A DNA stretch of 64,000 nt from Candidatus Gastranaerophilales bacterium (GCA_944325525.1 CALVAK010000004.1:1-64000); one strand, 5' to 3'. Counted from the first letter of the stretch, positions 34,748 through 43,857 are shown. Notes: generated by a model from the sequence alone, not told the origin. Made by a program: numbers and translations.

Positions 34748-35501
34748 AAAAACCTCCGTCTATGTTAAATATTGCTCCGGTTGTCCATTTTGATGCATCT
34801 GACAGTAAGAAAGCAATTGAGTTTGCAATATCTTCAGGAGTACCAAGTCCTAAAGGATGCATTGACTCAATTAATGTATCATGTTCAGAATCAAAGAAAT
34901 GATTAATTTTTTCTCCCATTTGTGTCTTTATAAAGCCAGGGGCAACACAATTTACTCTTATTTTTTTTGGAGCAAACTCTATAGCCAAAGATTTTGTAAT
35001 CCCCTGAATAGCAGCTTTACTCATTGTATATAACACATTTGCCGATGAACCTACATTTGCATATACTGATGATATCAACACAAAAGAACAACTTTCTTCT
35101 GCTTTATATTTCTTATTACTTAATATTTTAGCTAAATACAAGGCAGGCAATGTATTTATTTCAAGAATTCTTTGTGCCTCTTTTTTCGTAATTGCCTTTA
35201 TCGGGGCAATACTTGGAATACCGGCTATATGAGCAAAGCCATTAACTTTACCCCTTATTGAAACAGCTTCTTTTAGAATTGTTTCAACGGCACTTTCATC
35301 TGTTAAATCAACCGTACCAATAAAATCATCCGGTTTACATTGTGATTTTGTATCATTAAGCCCTTTCTCATTTATATCTAAAAGAATCAAATTTGCATTT
35401 AATTTTGATAATAAAATTGCCGTTGCTTTTCCTATACCAGAAGCCGCTCCGGTTATTACTATAGTTTTTCCGGTTAAATCCATAGGATTATATAAAGTCA
35501 T
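34737..35501 (-). CDS. SDR-family oxidoreductase, FabG-like (first copy)
   Basis: A 254-aa classical SDR with TGAASGIGKA, LLDINEK (an Asp after the second strand, hinting at NADH preference), Ser in VLISSVYANVG, and the catalytic YTMSKAAIQG. PGFIKTQMGEK and WTTGAIFNIDGGF are the usual C-terminal features. The two SDRs of the locus are clearly related but not near-identical. They may act on different carbons or use different cofactors. It follows the 71-aa acyl carrier protein, as expected for an ACP-dependent ketoreductase. Confidence 0.87.
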   Translation of the reverse strand: MTLYNPMDLTGKTIVITGAASGIGKATAILLSKLNANLILLDINEKGLNDTKSQCKPDDFIGTVDLTDESAVETILKEAVSIRGKVNGFAHIAGIPSIAPIKAITKKEAQRILEINTLPALYLAKILSNKKYKAEESCSFVLISSVYANVGSSANVLYTMSKAAIQGITKSLAIEFAPKKIRVNCVAPGFIKTQMGEKINHFFDSEHDTLIESMHPLGLGTPEDIANSIAFLLSDASKWTTGAIFNIDGGFCAQ

Positions 35502-35505
35502 CTTA

Positions 35506-35721
35506 CTATCCTTTGTTTTTTATTAATTCAAATAAACCCTGGGCTGTTTTTGAATTTCTAACTTCTGTCGCTGTTAATACAATTTTATATTTTGATTGAA
35601 CCATTGCAATAATTGATAAAACAGAAAGAGAATCCCAATCTTCAAATGATTCAAATTCATCTTGAGGTTTTATCTCATCTATTTCAAGAATATCTGCTAA
35701 TTGTTCCAATAATTCTTCCAT
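35506..35721 (-). CDS. Acyl carrier protein (71 aa)
   Basis: A small acidic helical protein with the phosphopantetheine site DSLS (S31) inside DWDSLSVLSIIAM. The sequence differs from housekeeping AcpP, which has DSLDTVEL, so it is a specialised carrier. GGAG stands 7 bases before the ATG. It lies between the KAS III gene and the first SDR. Confidence 0.85.
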   Translation of the reverse strand: MEELLEQLADILEIDEIKPQDEFESFEDWDSLSVLSIIAMVQSKYKIVLTATEVRNSKTAQGLFELIKNKG

Positions 35722-35736
35722 AATTTTCTCCTGTAT

Positions 35737-36801
35737 CTAATATTCAATTATCTCACAAAAATCTAATTTGCCTATATTTATTAACATAGAAGCCCAAGTT
35801 AACCCAATACCAAAACCAGAAAGACATACCTTTAAAGTTTTATTTAATAGTTCATCCTTAAAATTATAACAAAGATTTGTAGGTATTGTTGCACCTGAGG
35901 AATTTCCAAACTTTTCCACTATATTATTCGGCAATTTTTCATAATTCACCTCTAATTTATCTGCAAGTTTTTGAAGCATAAATCTGTTCGGCTGATGACA
36001 AACAAAATAATCTAATTCCTCTTTTGTCATATTATTTTCTTTCAATAAAAATTCTATTTGAGTAGGAACTTTTGTCATTACAAAATTAAATACATCATCC
36101 CCACGCATAACAAGATTATTGAGAGAACGAATATTACCGCACTCATCTTGTTTCATAACGGCAGTTTCAGCACTACAAGGCATTCTAAAACCACCTGCAG
36201 GAATATTTAAGCACATAGCATTAGCACCATCTGTCTTTATGTCTGCCAATACAAATTCAGAATACTCAGTTTTTTCTAATACAGTAACAGAAGCTCCATC
36301 CCCGGCAATAGGACATGAATTTCTGTCTTTTTTTGAAATTTTAGGACTTAATACATCTCCGTTTAAAAGTAAAACTTTTTTTATCGAAGGCTGTTCAAGC
36401 AGCATAAAAGACTGAATTAAACCTATAATATACCCGCAACAACCTTGATTTATATCCATACACACAACATCTTCTTTTAGTCCAAGTTTCCCGTGAAGAA
36501 TATTACTTGTCGCAGGCATATAATAATCGGGTGATTGAGTAACAAGTATAAGTGCATCTATTTCATCTTTTTTGAGGAGTTTATTTTCAAATAAATATTT
36601 TACTCCGTATTCGCATAAATCAGAAGTGCAAACACCTGATGGTGCAATCCTTCTTTCTTCATACCCCATTATTTTTTTGAGTTTTAAAGTTTGTTTAGGA
36701 GAAAAAGTATAATTATTTACTTCATCATCAAACTTTACAACATTTTTAGGCACTATAGTTAAAACACCTGATATTTTTGCATTTTTAAATTTAAAAAGCA
36801 T
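35737..36801 (-). CDS. 3-oxoacyl-ACP synthase III (FabH-like)
   Basis: A thiolase-fold KAS III with all three catalytic residues in recognisable contexts: Cys in MDINQGCCGY, His in VCHQPNRFM and Asn in KFGNSSGATIP. Such enzymes condense an acyl-CoA with malonyl-ACP, or with another ACP-bound acceptor. The double Cys (CC) where most FabH have C-A-G is unusual. I start it at the ATG 36799-36801, just after the preceding acyl carrier gene and served by a GGAGG in that gene's last codons. A TTG ten codons upstream would overlap that gene. FabH paralogues of this type occur in surface-glycan loci such as that of Campylobacter jejuni. Confidence 0.85.
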   Translation of the reverse strand: MLFKFKNAKISGVLTIVPKNVVKFDDEVNNYTFSPKQTLKLKKIMGYEERRIAPSGVCTSDLCEYGVKYLFENKLLKKDEIDALILVTQSPDYYMPATSNILHGKLGLKEDVVCMDINQGCCGYIIGLIQSFMLLEQPSIKKVLLLNGDVLSPKISKKDRNSCPIAGDGASVTVLEKTEYSEFVLADIKTDGANAMCLNIPAGGFRMPCSAETAVMKQDECGNIRSLNNLVMRGDDVFNFVMTKVPTQIEFLLKENNMTKEELDYFVCHQPNRFMLQKLADKLEVNYEKLPNNIVEKFGNSSGATIPTNLCYNFKDELLNKTLKVCLSGFGIGLTWASMLINIGKLDFCEIIEY

Positions 36802-36805
36802 TATA

Positions 36806-37042
36806 TTATTTATTTCCTCCGCTTTTCTCAACTAAAGCAGCTATTGAAGAAACAGTATTAAAATTAGCAGGAGTAATATCACTGCCATCTATTGATATTC
36901 CGAATGTTTTATCCAATTCTGACACTAAAGTTACAATATCAAACGAATCAAACAATCCGTCAGTAATAAATTCCGCATTTTCAATATCTTCAATATCAGG
37001 TCTGTTTTCAGCTATTATTTTACTAACCGTTTGTTCTATCAT
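36806..37042 (-). CDS. Acyl carrier protein (78 aa)
   Basis: A second dedicated carrier, with the attachment Ser at S33 in GLFDSFDIVTLVSEL and the usual four-helix spacing. DSFD instead of DSLD separates it from fatty-acid AcpP and from the 71-aa carrier; this form is common in carriers that load amino or hydroxy acids. GGAG precedes the ATG by about 6 bases. Its start lies within the end of the GNAT-like gene. Confidence 0.85.
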   Translation of the reverse strand: MIEQTVSKIIAENRPDIEDIENAEFITDGLFDSFDIVTLVSELDKTFGISIDGSDITPANFNTVSSIAALVEKSGGNK

Positions 37043-37784
37043 TTTTATCTCCTTTATATATTTTTCTTAAAACTACATATGCTTGTACTAACTTCGCATT
37101 CATTATTTTTAATGCTAATTCAATTATTGGATAATTACAAGCAGACAAATATGTATATGAATATTTTAGTCCCATTTTAATAAACTCGCTGACAACATAA
37201 TCATCAATAACAGCTATAGCACCAGTCTTTTTATATTCCGGAGCAATTCCACCAAGTAAATCAACTACTGTTTTTTTATCATCCAAAAACAAATGAGAAT
37301 AAACTCCAGCAATGTTTCCATTAGATTTATCAATTAATTTATAAATCACTTCATTATCAGCAAAAAAGGACTTTTTTATATATAATCGATATCTTTTTTT
37401 AGAAATATTAGGATCTAATTCTTTATCCAGAAAGACTCTGTCTATATTAAATATTCTATCAACTGCATTATAAACATCAGGTAGTTCTGTTTCTTCTTCA
37501 ACCTTTTTTAGCTCAAAGTTCGGATCAACAAAACCAAGTGGTTTTTTTGGAATTTTTCTAATCTTTTTAAATTGTGTTTCTACAAAACCAAAACCATTTT
37601 TTTCTAAATATTGTATTTCTTGCAAATTTTCTATTTCTACCTTTGAATAAACATATATAGGTGAGTATGTTCTTATATATTCTTTTTCAAAAGAAGCAAA
37701 ATCTTTATTTATGTCTACATCTTCTATTTTTAATACGCTTGCCCCAAATGCCAGCGAATCTATTTCCTCTTTTTTTACTTGCAT
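37023..37784 (-). CDS. GNAT-like N-acyltransferase
   Basis: The 253-aa protein resembles GNAT acyltransferases in its second half. A core beta strand and helix (GNIAGVYSHLFLDDKKTVVDLLGGIAPEYKKTGAI) is followed by a strand and a segment ending in an aromatic-rich turn. The pyrophosphate-loop equivalent is EYKKTGAI rather than the common Q/RxxGxG/A, so activity is uncertain. The overlap with the carrier gene suggests it transfers the acyl group assembled on that carrier, for example to an amino sugar. That function is inferred from context. GGAG precedes the ATG. Confidence 0.6.
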   Translation of the reverse strand: MQVKKEEIDSLAFGASVLKIEDVDINKDFASFEKEYIRTYSPIYVYSKVEIENLQEIQYLEKNGFGFVETQFKKIRKIPKKPLGFVDPNFELKKVEEETELPDVYNAVDRIFNIDRVFLDKELDPNISKKRYRLYIKKSFFADNEVIYKLIDKSNGNIAGVYSHLFLDDKKTVVDLLGGIAPEYKKTGAIAVIDDYVVSEFIKMGLKYSYTYLSACNYPIIELALKIMNAKLVQAYVVLRKIYKGDKNDRTNG

Positions 37785-37789
37785 ATTTT

Positions 37790-39643
37790 TTACTCTCCGT
37801 AATTATTATAATATTTTATTTTCCTTAAAATATCAGCTTCTTCTTTTGATAAATATTCACATTTATATGTTTGCAAAAAACCGTATTTCTGAGATGGCAA
37901 AAATATAATATCTTTGTTATATCTTTGTTTCATATGTATTTTAAGAGCAGTATAGATTTGATTAATATAAAAATCATCTTCATTTTTCACTGCTATAAAT
38001 TCTACATTACCGGTAGAACATATATATTCCCAAGTATCTTTATCCGGGATATTATAACTTTTTAATAATTTTTTTTGCTCAGGAGCATGATAAATAGCCA
38101 TTCTTAAAAATTTTTTATTAGAATTAAGAATAATATTATTAAAAGGAATTGCTATTGAATTTAATTTTATAATAGATAACAAATATACTTTGCTATCATC
38201 TAATTTTTTATAGTTGTTTTTTAAAGCTTTATATGTACTTCGGTAGCAAGTCCTGTTTGTTTTAATTGTTTTTCTTATAGGAAGATAGCAGATAAATGCA
38301 AAAGTTATTATTAAAAATAATGTTAATATTTGCTTTAAAGTTTTTTTATCAGACAATAGATTAATGTTCCTACTTAATATAAATAATGGGTTATCATTTT
38401 GAATTTTTAACAATAACAGCATTAAAAATAGAGCTATAATTGAAATCCATACTCTATGAGGTACACCTTTAAACAAATAACTTAAAGATATAACAGCTAA
38501 TATAAATAACAAAATAGAAAATAGAGAATAATTAATATTTCTTTTTTTATAGAAACAAATAAAAACCATTAAATAAATAAAGCAGATGAATGCAAAAATT
38601 CTGCCATAATCAATTATGGAAAAGTTAAAAATAGAATTGTTTTTTGTACTTATATCCTTATAAATTAAGTCATTAACCTTTTTTAGTTTTTGAATAGAAA
38701 AAATATTGTTATTCCCCAAATAGCCCCAAGACAGCATAAGCATAAGGTCGCCTTTTTGCCATTGCACTTCAGCCAATTTGTTTTCTAAATCTTTAACTTT
38801 AATTTCTATCGGTTCCCAAGGATATATAAGATTTGTCGTTGCAACAGAATAATCATAAAGTTTAGTAGCTTCTTTATTATAATCTTTAAAATATTTTTGT
38901 TCGGGAATATTATTAATTTCATTATTAAAAAGAACGAAAAGAAAAAGATTTATTATCATACAAAATAAAAGAAAAATACAATATCCTAAAAATCTTAATT
39001 TTCTTCTTTTATAGTATTTTAAAATAAATAATAAAAAAGGAAGTGCCAGAAGTGAAATTAAAAAGAAAATATGAAATCTAATTAATGAAGAAAAAACAGC
39101 AAAAAACAAAATAAGAAAACAACTCCATATAATTGTTCTCTTTTTTAAGTCTTCTTTGTTATTTAACATTTTATAAAATATAATAAATACAGAGACTGCA
39201 GACAGTCCTGAAACTGTAGAAAACTGCGGCTGACAGAATATAGGGATATATATTGCACTTAATGTCAAAAAAGAAAATATATTATATATTAAATACTTTT
39301 CTCCGCTCTTTTGCAGCAACAATGTGTTTACAAATAAAGATAAAGAAATAAGAGTATAAAATATTAAATCATACCAGCCAATATGAGAATTAATCATATA
39401 AAGTTTTTTAAGCATGTAACCATAATATGTATTAATAAACATAAGGAAGTCACTACTTCCTGCATATTTATTACCTGACCCATCAACAGTCATACGCATT
39501 AGTAAATCATCGCATGTTTCATAAACAGGGTCTGTAAAAGCAAAAGCTATAAACCAACTAAGGGCTACTGATAACAGTGCAATGAGATAAGGTTTATTAA
39601 ATAGCCATTTTATAAAAAAAATTAATTTTTTATAACAATTCAT
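37790..39643 (-). CDS. Multi-pass membrane protein, possible GT-C glycosyltransferase
   Basis: 617 aa with about ten to eleven membrane helices in the first 460 residues and a soluble C-terminal domain (about 460-617). The first extracytoplasmic loop has DPVYETCDDLLM with a D-D pair just after helix 1, where GT-C enzymes (ArnT, PMT and GtrC-like types) carry their catalytic acid. These enzymes move a sugar from a polyprenyl-phosphate donor to a surface acceptor. Together with the GtrB-like transferase and small flippase upstream it would complete a Gtr-type module. I cannot match it to a named family, so this is a contextual assignment. AGAGG precedes the ATG, one base after the flippase stop. 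Confidence 0.6.
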   Translation of the reverse strand: MNCYKKLIFFIKWLFNKPYLIALLSVALSWFIAFAFTDPVYETCDDLLMRMTVDGSGNKYAGSSDFLMFINTYYGYMLKKLYMINSHIGWYDLIFYTLISLSLFVNTLLLQKSGEKYLIYNIFSFLTLSAIYIPIFCQPQFSTVSGLSAVSVFIIFYKMLNNKEDLKKRTIIWSCFLILFFAVFSSLIRFHIFFLISLLALPFLLFILKYYKRRKLRFLGYCIFLLFCMIINLFLFVLFNNEINNIPEQKYFKDYNKEATKLYDYSVATTNLIYPWEPIEIKVKDLENKLAEVQWQKGDLMLMLSWGYLGNNNIFSIQKLKKVNDLIYKDISTKNNSIFNFSIIDYGRIFAFICFIYLMVFICFYKKRNINYSLFSILLFILAVISLSYLFKGVPHRVWISIIALFLMLLLLKIQNDNPLFILSRNINLLSDKKTLKQILTLFLIITFAFICYLPIRKTIKTNRTCYRSTYKALKNNYKKLDDSKVYLLSIIKLNSIAIPFNNIILNSNKKFLRMAIYHAPEQKKLLKSYNIPDKDTWEYICSTGNVEFIAVKNEDDFYINQIYTALKIHMKQRYNKDIIFLPSQKYGFLQTYKCEYLSKEEADILRKIKYYNNYGE

Positions 39644-39644
39644 T

Positions 39645-40034
39645 CTACAAACCTCTGCTTGTTATTAATACTCCGATAATAATGACTATACAACCAATAA
39701 TTTTGAAGGAATTAAAATTTTCTCCCAATAATAAAGCAGAAAATAATAACACCAGAACAAACCCCAGCATTGTAAACGGATACGCATAACTTATATCAAA
39801 CTTTGTCATTGTTGCCATCCAGCACAATCCGGAGGTAAAAGTCAAACACAGGGCAAGAAAAACAAATGGATCAAATACAACTTTAAACAGAAAACCTAAT
39901 TTCCCTATTATTTCTGCCGGCATTGTCCAATGAGAGATTACAGAAGAAACTCTCCATTTAATTATTATTTGAGAACATACTGTAGTAATTATTGTTAAAA
40001 ATAGATATAAATACCCTATTGAAACTGCTTTCAT
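39645..40034 (-). CDS. Small four-helix flippase (SMR/ArnE-like)
   Basis: The 129-aa protein has four hydrophobic helices and a layout typical of SMR/EamA half-transporters. It has AYPFTMLGFVLVLLFSALLLGE, then a short loop and a last helix IIGCIVIIIGVLIT. ArnE/ArnF and functionally similar GtrA proteins flip polyprenyl-phosphate sugars to the periplasmic face. Drug-export SMR pumps look alike, but the surrounding glycosyltransferases favour a lipid-sugar role. I start it at the ATG 40032-40034; a TTG 11 codons upstream has no ribosome-binding site and adds a charged stretch foreign to the family. Confidence 0.72.
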   Translation of the reverse strand: MKAVSIGYLYLFLTIITTVCSQIIIKWRVSSVISHWTMPAEIIGKLGFLFKVVFDPFVFLALCLTFTSGLCWMATMTKFDISYAYPFTMLGFVLVLLFSALLLGENFNSFKIIGCIVIIIGVLITSRGL

Positions 40035-40116
40035 TTTACTGTCTACTAACCCTCTGATAGATCTCAAATTATAAAAAAATTATCTTACATAAATAACTAA
40101 TGTAAACATTACTGTT

Positions 40117-41212
40117 CTATTTATTAAATATTTGTTGCATTTTTAAAGGAATTAAATTTATTATAGTTTGTATTTTTGAGATTATTAAAGCTATTACAAG
40201 GCAGCAGATAGTAAATGCAGGAAAAATTAATATTGCATATTTTAATGAATATACATAAGAATAGAAATAAATACCATATATAAATGTATGGAAGAGAAAT
40301 ATGCTGAACGAATTTTCCCCGAGCAGTTCAAGAAATTTTACAAATATATTCTTATAATTTCTGGTAATACTAAAAACAAATTGAATAACAAGCCAGGCTA
40401 AAAAGACATCAACTATAGTAAAGGAGCCGGCTTCCCCTGTCCCGACATAGTAAATTCTTAAATAGCATAAATATAAAATTATTATGCAAAAAGGAAAAAT
40501 TAAAAATATCTTATCTTTACCTGATACTTTATTAATTTTTTCTTTTATTTTTTCAATTATATTAAATTTCGCAAGCAGCATACCAAAAACAAAAGAAGCC
40601 GCAAAACAAAATACAAAACCAAACTTTGGTAACAACGTTAGCTGAGGGGTAATTGATATTAAAAATGAAATAACAGTGAGAAAAACAGCATTATAATTGT
40701 TTTTAAACAGCTTATAAAACAGCGGAAATAATATATATAAAGCGATGATTAAAGACATAAACCACCACGTCGGATTATATCCCCAAAAGCCAAAGAAGAG
40801 GTGAACTCCAAATAAATTAGCTAAGAACTTGCCTATAATATTCGTTCCGTATACGATATCAAAAGTCCGGTGAAAGTAAAACACACCTGGAGGAACAAAA
40901 AGCAGCCATATTAGCCAATACGTTGAATAAAGTTTTTTAAATGACTTTTTATAAAACTCTACAGCACTGCTTTTATAAGTTTTATATAGCCCGTATCCGC
41001 TTAAAATCAAAAACATTGATACTGTAATTTTCCCTATTATGGCAAGAATAAAGAATAAATTGTAATTCCCCCCCCTGAGCCCAGGAGAATATCTCTATAT
41101 CTTTATAAGAGCTGCCGGCATGGTTGTAAAACAAATGATGTACAAGTAAAAACAATATAGCAACACCTTTTGCAATGTTTGTATCAATTTTGCTAAAAAC
41201 GTTTGAAGTCAT
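40117..41212 (-). pseudogene. Acyltransferase-3 family gene, frame broken at a G8 run
   Basis: Two frames together make one membrane acyltransferase of the OafA/Acyltransferase-3 type. The first frame (start ATG 41210-41212) has IAKGVAILFLLVHHLFY, with the expected His pair at 25-26. The second frame, downstream of the break, has FLILSGYGLY and continues as a multi-pass protein to 40117, including GENSFSIFLFHTFIYG near the end. The switch falls at a run of eight G on the coding strand. With seven or ten G the frames fuse into one continuous protein, with a family-like helix between the two motifs. With eight the product stops early. This may be the OFF state of a phase-variable gene, a true pseudogene, or a homopolymer sequencing error. 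The start overlaps the GtrB-like stop (TAATG). Confidence 0.8.
41068..41075 (-). repeat. G8 homopolymer (possible phase-variation tract)
   Basis: Eight consecutive C on the plus strand read as G8 in the acyltransferase gene. Runs this long of G or C are not seen elsewhere in this AT-rich window. The tract is at the exact point where the reading frame must shift by one base. Confidence 0.8.
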
Positions 41213-42141
41213 TATAAATTTATCTTTCTTTTTATAACATACAAAGGTCTGTCTTTTGTTTCTTTAAATATGCCTCCAATGTATAATCCAAGCAGAGCTA
41301 AATATGCAAAAAGCAAACCCGCTATAAAAAAGATTGAAACCATTAAACTCGTCCAGCCCAGTAATATAGTATGGTTAACTATTTTGTCATAAATTAGTTT
41401 TATTATGAAAAGAAAAGAAAAAATAAACATTAAAAAAGAACAATAAACAGCAAAAACAAGCGGTTTATTGGAATTTTGTATTAAAGAAGCTAATGCAAGT
41501 TTCATTCCTTTATAAAAATTATATCCGCTCTTCCCGATATTTCTTTCTTCTTTTTCAATAGGAACATAACCTCTTTTAAAACCTAAATAAAGAATTGCAC
41601 CGCCATATTCGAAATTTTTTGTGTTAATACAAGAAATCTGAGAAGCAACATCTTTTGTTATTATTGAATATGTTCCTACTCTTCTTTCTATATAAAAATC
41701 TGAAAGATGTATTAATACAGCTCTGAATGCTTCAGAATAAAACTTCTTAATTATATTGTCATGCCTTGTTATTCTTTCTCCAAAAACTATGTCATATCCT
41801 TCTTTTATCTTTTCATAAAATTTCGGAATATCTTCGGGATTATCCTGCAAATCACAGTCCATTATAATAACATAGTCACCTTTTGCATTGTCTATGCCGG
41901 CTTTTATAGCAATATGCTGTCCGAAATTCCTTGCTAAATCTATAAACTTTAATTTGCTGTCAAGTTTTGCAATCCGTTCTATCTCTTCTCCTGAGCCTTT
42001 CGGGCATGCATCGTTAACAAAAATTATTTCATAATCAACATCCATTTTGGTAAGTACTTCGGTTAATTTTTCATAAAGCAGTTTTACTAAATCCTTACTC
42101 CCATATATCGGTGAAACAATTGACAGCATATCTTTCGGCAT
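41212..42141 (-). CDS. GtrB/ArnC-like polyprenyl-phosphate glycosyltransferase
   Basis: A family 2 glycosyltransferase with a GT-A domain (about 1-220) and two C-terminal membrane helices (about 230-255 and 265-293). The UDP-sugar motifs are IVSPIYGS, IIFVNDACP, a DxD at D95/D97 in IIMDCDLQDNPEDIP, and GKSGYNFYKGMKLA before the helices. The layout matches GtrB, ArnC and dolichyl-phosphate mannose synthases, which put one sugar on undecaprenyl phosphate at the cytoplasmic face. AGGAG sits 6 bases before the ATG. It is the first gene of the acyl/glycan locus and its stop overlaps the acyltransferase start. Confidence 0.88.
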   Translation of the reverse strand: MPKDMLSIVSPIYGSKDLVKLLYEKLTEVLTKMDVDYEIIFVNDACPKGSGEEIERIAKLDSKLKFIDLARNFGQHIAIKAGIDNAKGDYVIIMDCDLQDNPEDIPKFYEKIKEGYDIVFGERITRHDNIIKKFYSEAFRAVLIHLSDFYIERRVGTYSIITKDVASQISCINTKNFEYGGAILYLGFKRGYVPIEKEERNIGKSGYNFYKGMKLALASLIQNSNKPLVFAVYCSFLMFIFSFLFIIKLIYDKIVNHTILLGWTSLMVSIFFIAGLLFAYLALLGLYIGGIFKETKDRPLYVIKRKINL

Positions 42142-42495
42142 TACGTTCTCCTTATATAATCCAGTTTTATAACTATAGCAGGATTTTTTCTTTTTAATTT
42201 ACTCAAATCTTAAGTATATGGTTTGTTTATCTGATAATTTTTATTGCCTCTAGTCGACAAATAATAAGAATTTAATCGTGATTTTTTGAATTTTCTTTTA
42301 ATTACTTCAATTATATTATAATAATTTGATTTTTTATATTATTTTTTGAAAAGAAAAAATTTAAATAAATCAGTACATGTAAACACATATTGTTAATTTT
42401 TATTAAGTGTCGTTTAATAGCGGTTAAAGATTTAAACCGGCAGTGCCGATTACTCATTTATGTAAATATAAGTAAAGGAACAGAAAGGGCGTATT
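42142..42495. other. Divergent intergenic region without genes
   Basis: 354 bases between the glycan locus (minus) and the MCADS gene (plus). It is very AT-rich. No open frame with a ribosome-binding site was seen on either strand. It must hold both promoters, but no hexamer pair stands out. A short GC-rich palindrome, CGGCA-G-TGCCG (42438-42448), lies about 47 bases before the plus-strand ATG. AGAAAGGGCG just before the ATG is shared with the next paralogue. Confidence 0.6.
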
Positions 42496-43842
42496 ATGTG
42501 TGCTGATAGCGTAAATTTTGGAGATTACCTTGTAAGGAATGACAAGTGGCTTCTTGAAAATGGTGAAACAGAAAACACAGAAGCAGGCGATGGAGAATTA
42601 TCCGATCGTGAAATATCCATATTTTTCTCAAACTCTCATATTAATTCCGATGGAAATGATGAGATTTCTGCTGATGAATTTAACAATTGGTATAAAAACA
42701 ATGAAAGTGCAATATCAGCATATTTAAATGACATAGGAGCAGATTATGATGACCCTGAAGTAAAAGCAGCAATGCTTGAATCAATGAATGAGTATGCTCA
42801 AACTAAAGCCGAAGTAGAGCTCCAACATCTTAATGATGAATATGATGGAACTAAACTAGGCGATGTTGATATGCCAGGTGCTGAAGAAATAGACGATGAA
42901 CCAACAGTAGATGATTCTCCAACCATAGGACCTTCAACACCGACTGATCCTACAACCTCGGATGAACCTACAACACCGACTGATCCTTCAACCCCGGATG
43001 AACCTACAACACCGGAAGCAACTCCGGGAGAAGCACCTGATAACTTCAATGAGGCTCAGAAGGAATTTTATGACTCTTACCAGACATTAGCATCGTTAAA
43101 AAATTCGTTACCTCCAGAAGAATATGATGCAAAAGTTAATAATCTAATGTCAAATATTTTAAACAGTTATGAAATAGATACTTATAAAGAAAAACTATCA
43201 TTAATTGAAAGTATGCATGATATTGAACCAACTGCTATTGAAAGTTATTTTGAATCGAATGATACTTTATATAAAAGATTATTGAATGAAACAATTAAGG
43301 ATGGTGATTTCTCAACCGATGAAGTTATTGAACTTACAAAAAGATATAATGAACTCCAAGGAAATAATACTTTTAGTTCAATAGATGGCAATGATGTTAT
43401 GAAAGTGTATGAAAAAGCAAAAGAAGAAGGTAAGTTACAAGAATTACTGAACTCCGGATTTTATTCATATAAAGATGCTGCCGAATTAATACAATCTAAT
43501 TATAACTTAGGTACAGAAACAAGATTGTTGAAAGAACTACTTAATATAATAGGCGAAGGAAGTCCAACTAAATTTGAGGATTATGGCTTAAATGAAGAAC
43601 AAGCAAAAACTCTGGAAAAGACTTATTATAAATATAATTTATTTGGTAATACAAAAGAAAAGGACTCAGTAAAAGCAATTCTTTCGGCATACAAAAATGG
43701 CAACCTGGAAAAAAATAATGCGAAGTATTTATTACAAAACCTTTTCGGAGGCAATTTAAATTCTTTAATTGATACATTCAGAGATTTATCCAATAGCAAT
43801 CAGAAAAAATATCTAGAAGGTTTAATTGAAATATACACTTAA
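42496..43842 (+). CDS. MCADS-type protein with EF-hand-like loops (paralogue 1)
   Basis: The family is not recognised. The 448-aa protein begins MCADSVNFGDYL. It then has two EF-hand-like calcium loops: a partial one around residues 30-42 with GDGELSDREI, and a good one, NSDGNDEISADE, near 50-61. A Pro/Thr/Asp-rich linker (about 140-185) contains a 12-residue repeat. The C-terminal domain (about 190-448) is helical and Leu/Asn/Glu-rich. There is no signal peptide or membrane helix, and Cys follows the initial Met. The neighbouring gene is a paralogue with the same layout but no such repeat. A calcium-responsive or secreted structural protein is possible; function unknown. A strong terminator follows. 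Confidence 0.7.
   Translation: MCADSVNFGDYLVRNDKWLLENGETENTEAGDGELSDREISIFFSNSHINSDGNDEISADEFNNWYKNNESAISAYLNDIGADYDDPEVKAAMLESMNEYAQTKAEVELQHLNDEYDGTKLGDVDMPGAEEIDDEPTVDDSPTIGPSTPTDPTTSDEPTTPTDPSTPDEPTTPEATPGEAPDNFNEAQKEFYDSYQTLASLKNSLPPEEYDAKVNNLMSNILNSYEIDTYKEKLSLIESMHDIEPTAIESYFESNDTLYKRLLNETIKDGDFSTDEVIELTKRYNELQGNNTFSSIDGNDVMKVYEKAKEEGKLQELLNSGFYSYKDAAELIQSNYNLGTETRLLKELLNIIGEGSPTKFEDYGLNEEQAKTLEKTYYKYNLFGNTKEKDSVKAILSAYKNGNLEKNNAKYLLQNLFGGNLNSLIDTFRDLSNSNQKKYLEGLIEIYT
42936..43016 (+). repeat. 36-bp coding tandem repeat (Pro/Thr linker)
   Basis: Two near-identical 36-base units (starting 42936 and 42972) and a partial third (from 43008) encode TPTDPTTSDEPT, TPTDPSTPDEPT and TPEATPGE. 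The repeat is in frame, so copy-number change would only lengthen or shorten the linker. The paralogue at 44043 lacks it. Confidence 0.85.
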
Positions 43843-43857
43843 TTGTAAAATCGGCGA

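Noticed and set aside
40982..41016. The two acyltransferase frames as two separate genes
   Set aside because: Each half lacks the other half of one known fold, they overlap, and the second frame has no ribosome-binding site at its first ATG. A single gene with a broken frame explains both.
42438..42448. CGGCA-G-TGCCG palindrome as an operator or riboswitch part
   Set aside because: Only five base pairs per arm with no second copy near the paralogue, so support is too weak for a feature of its own.
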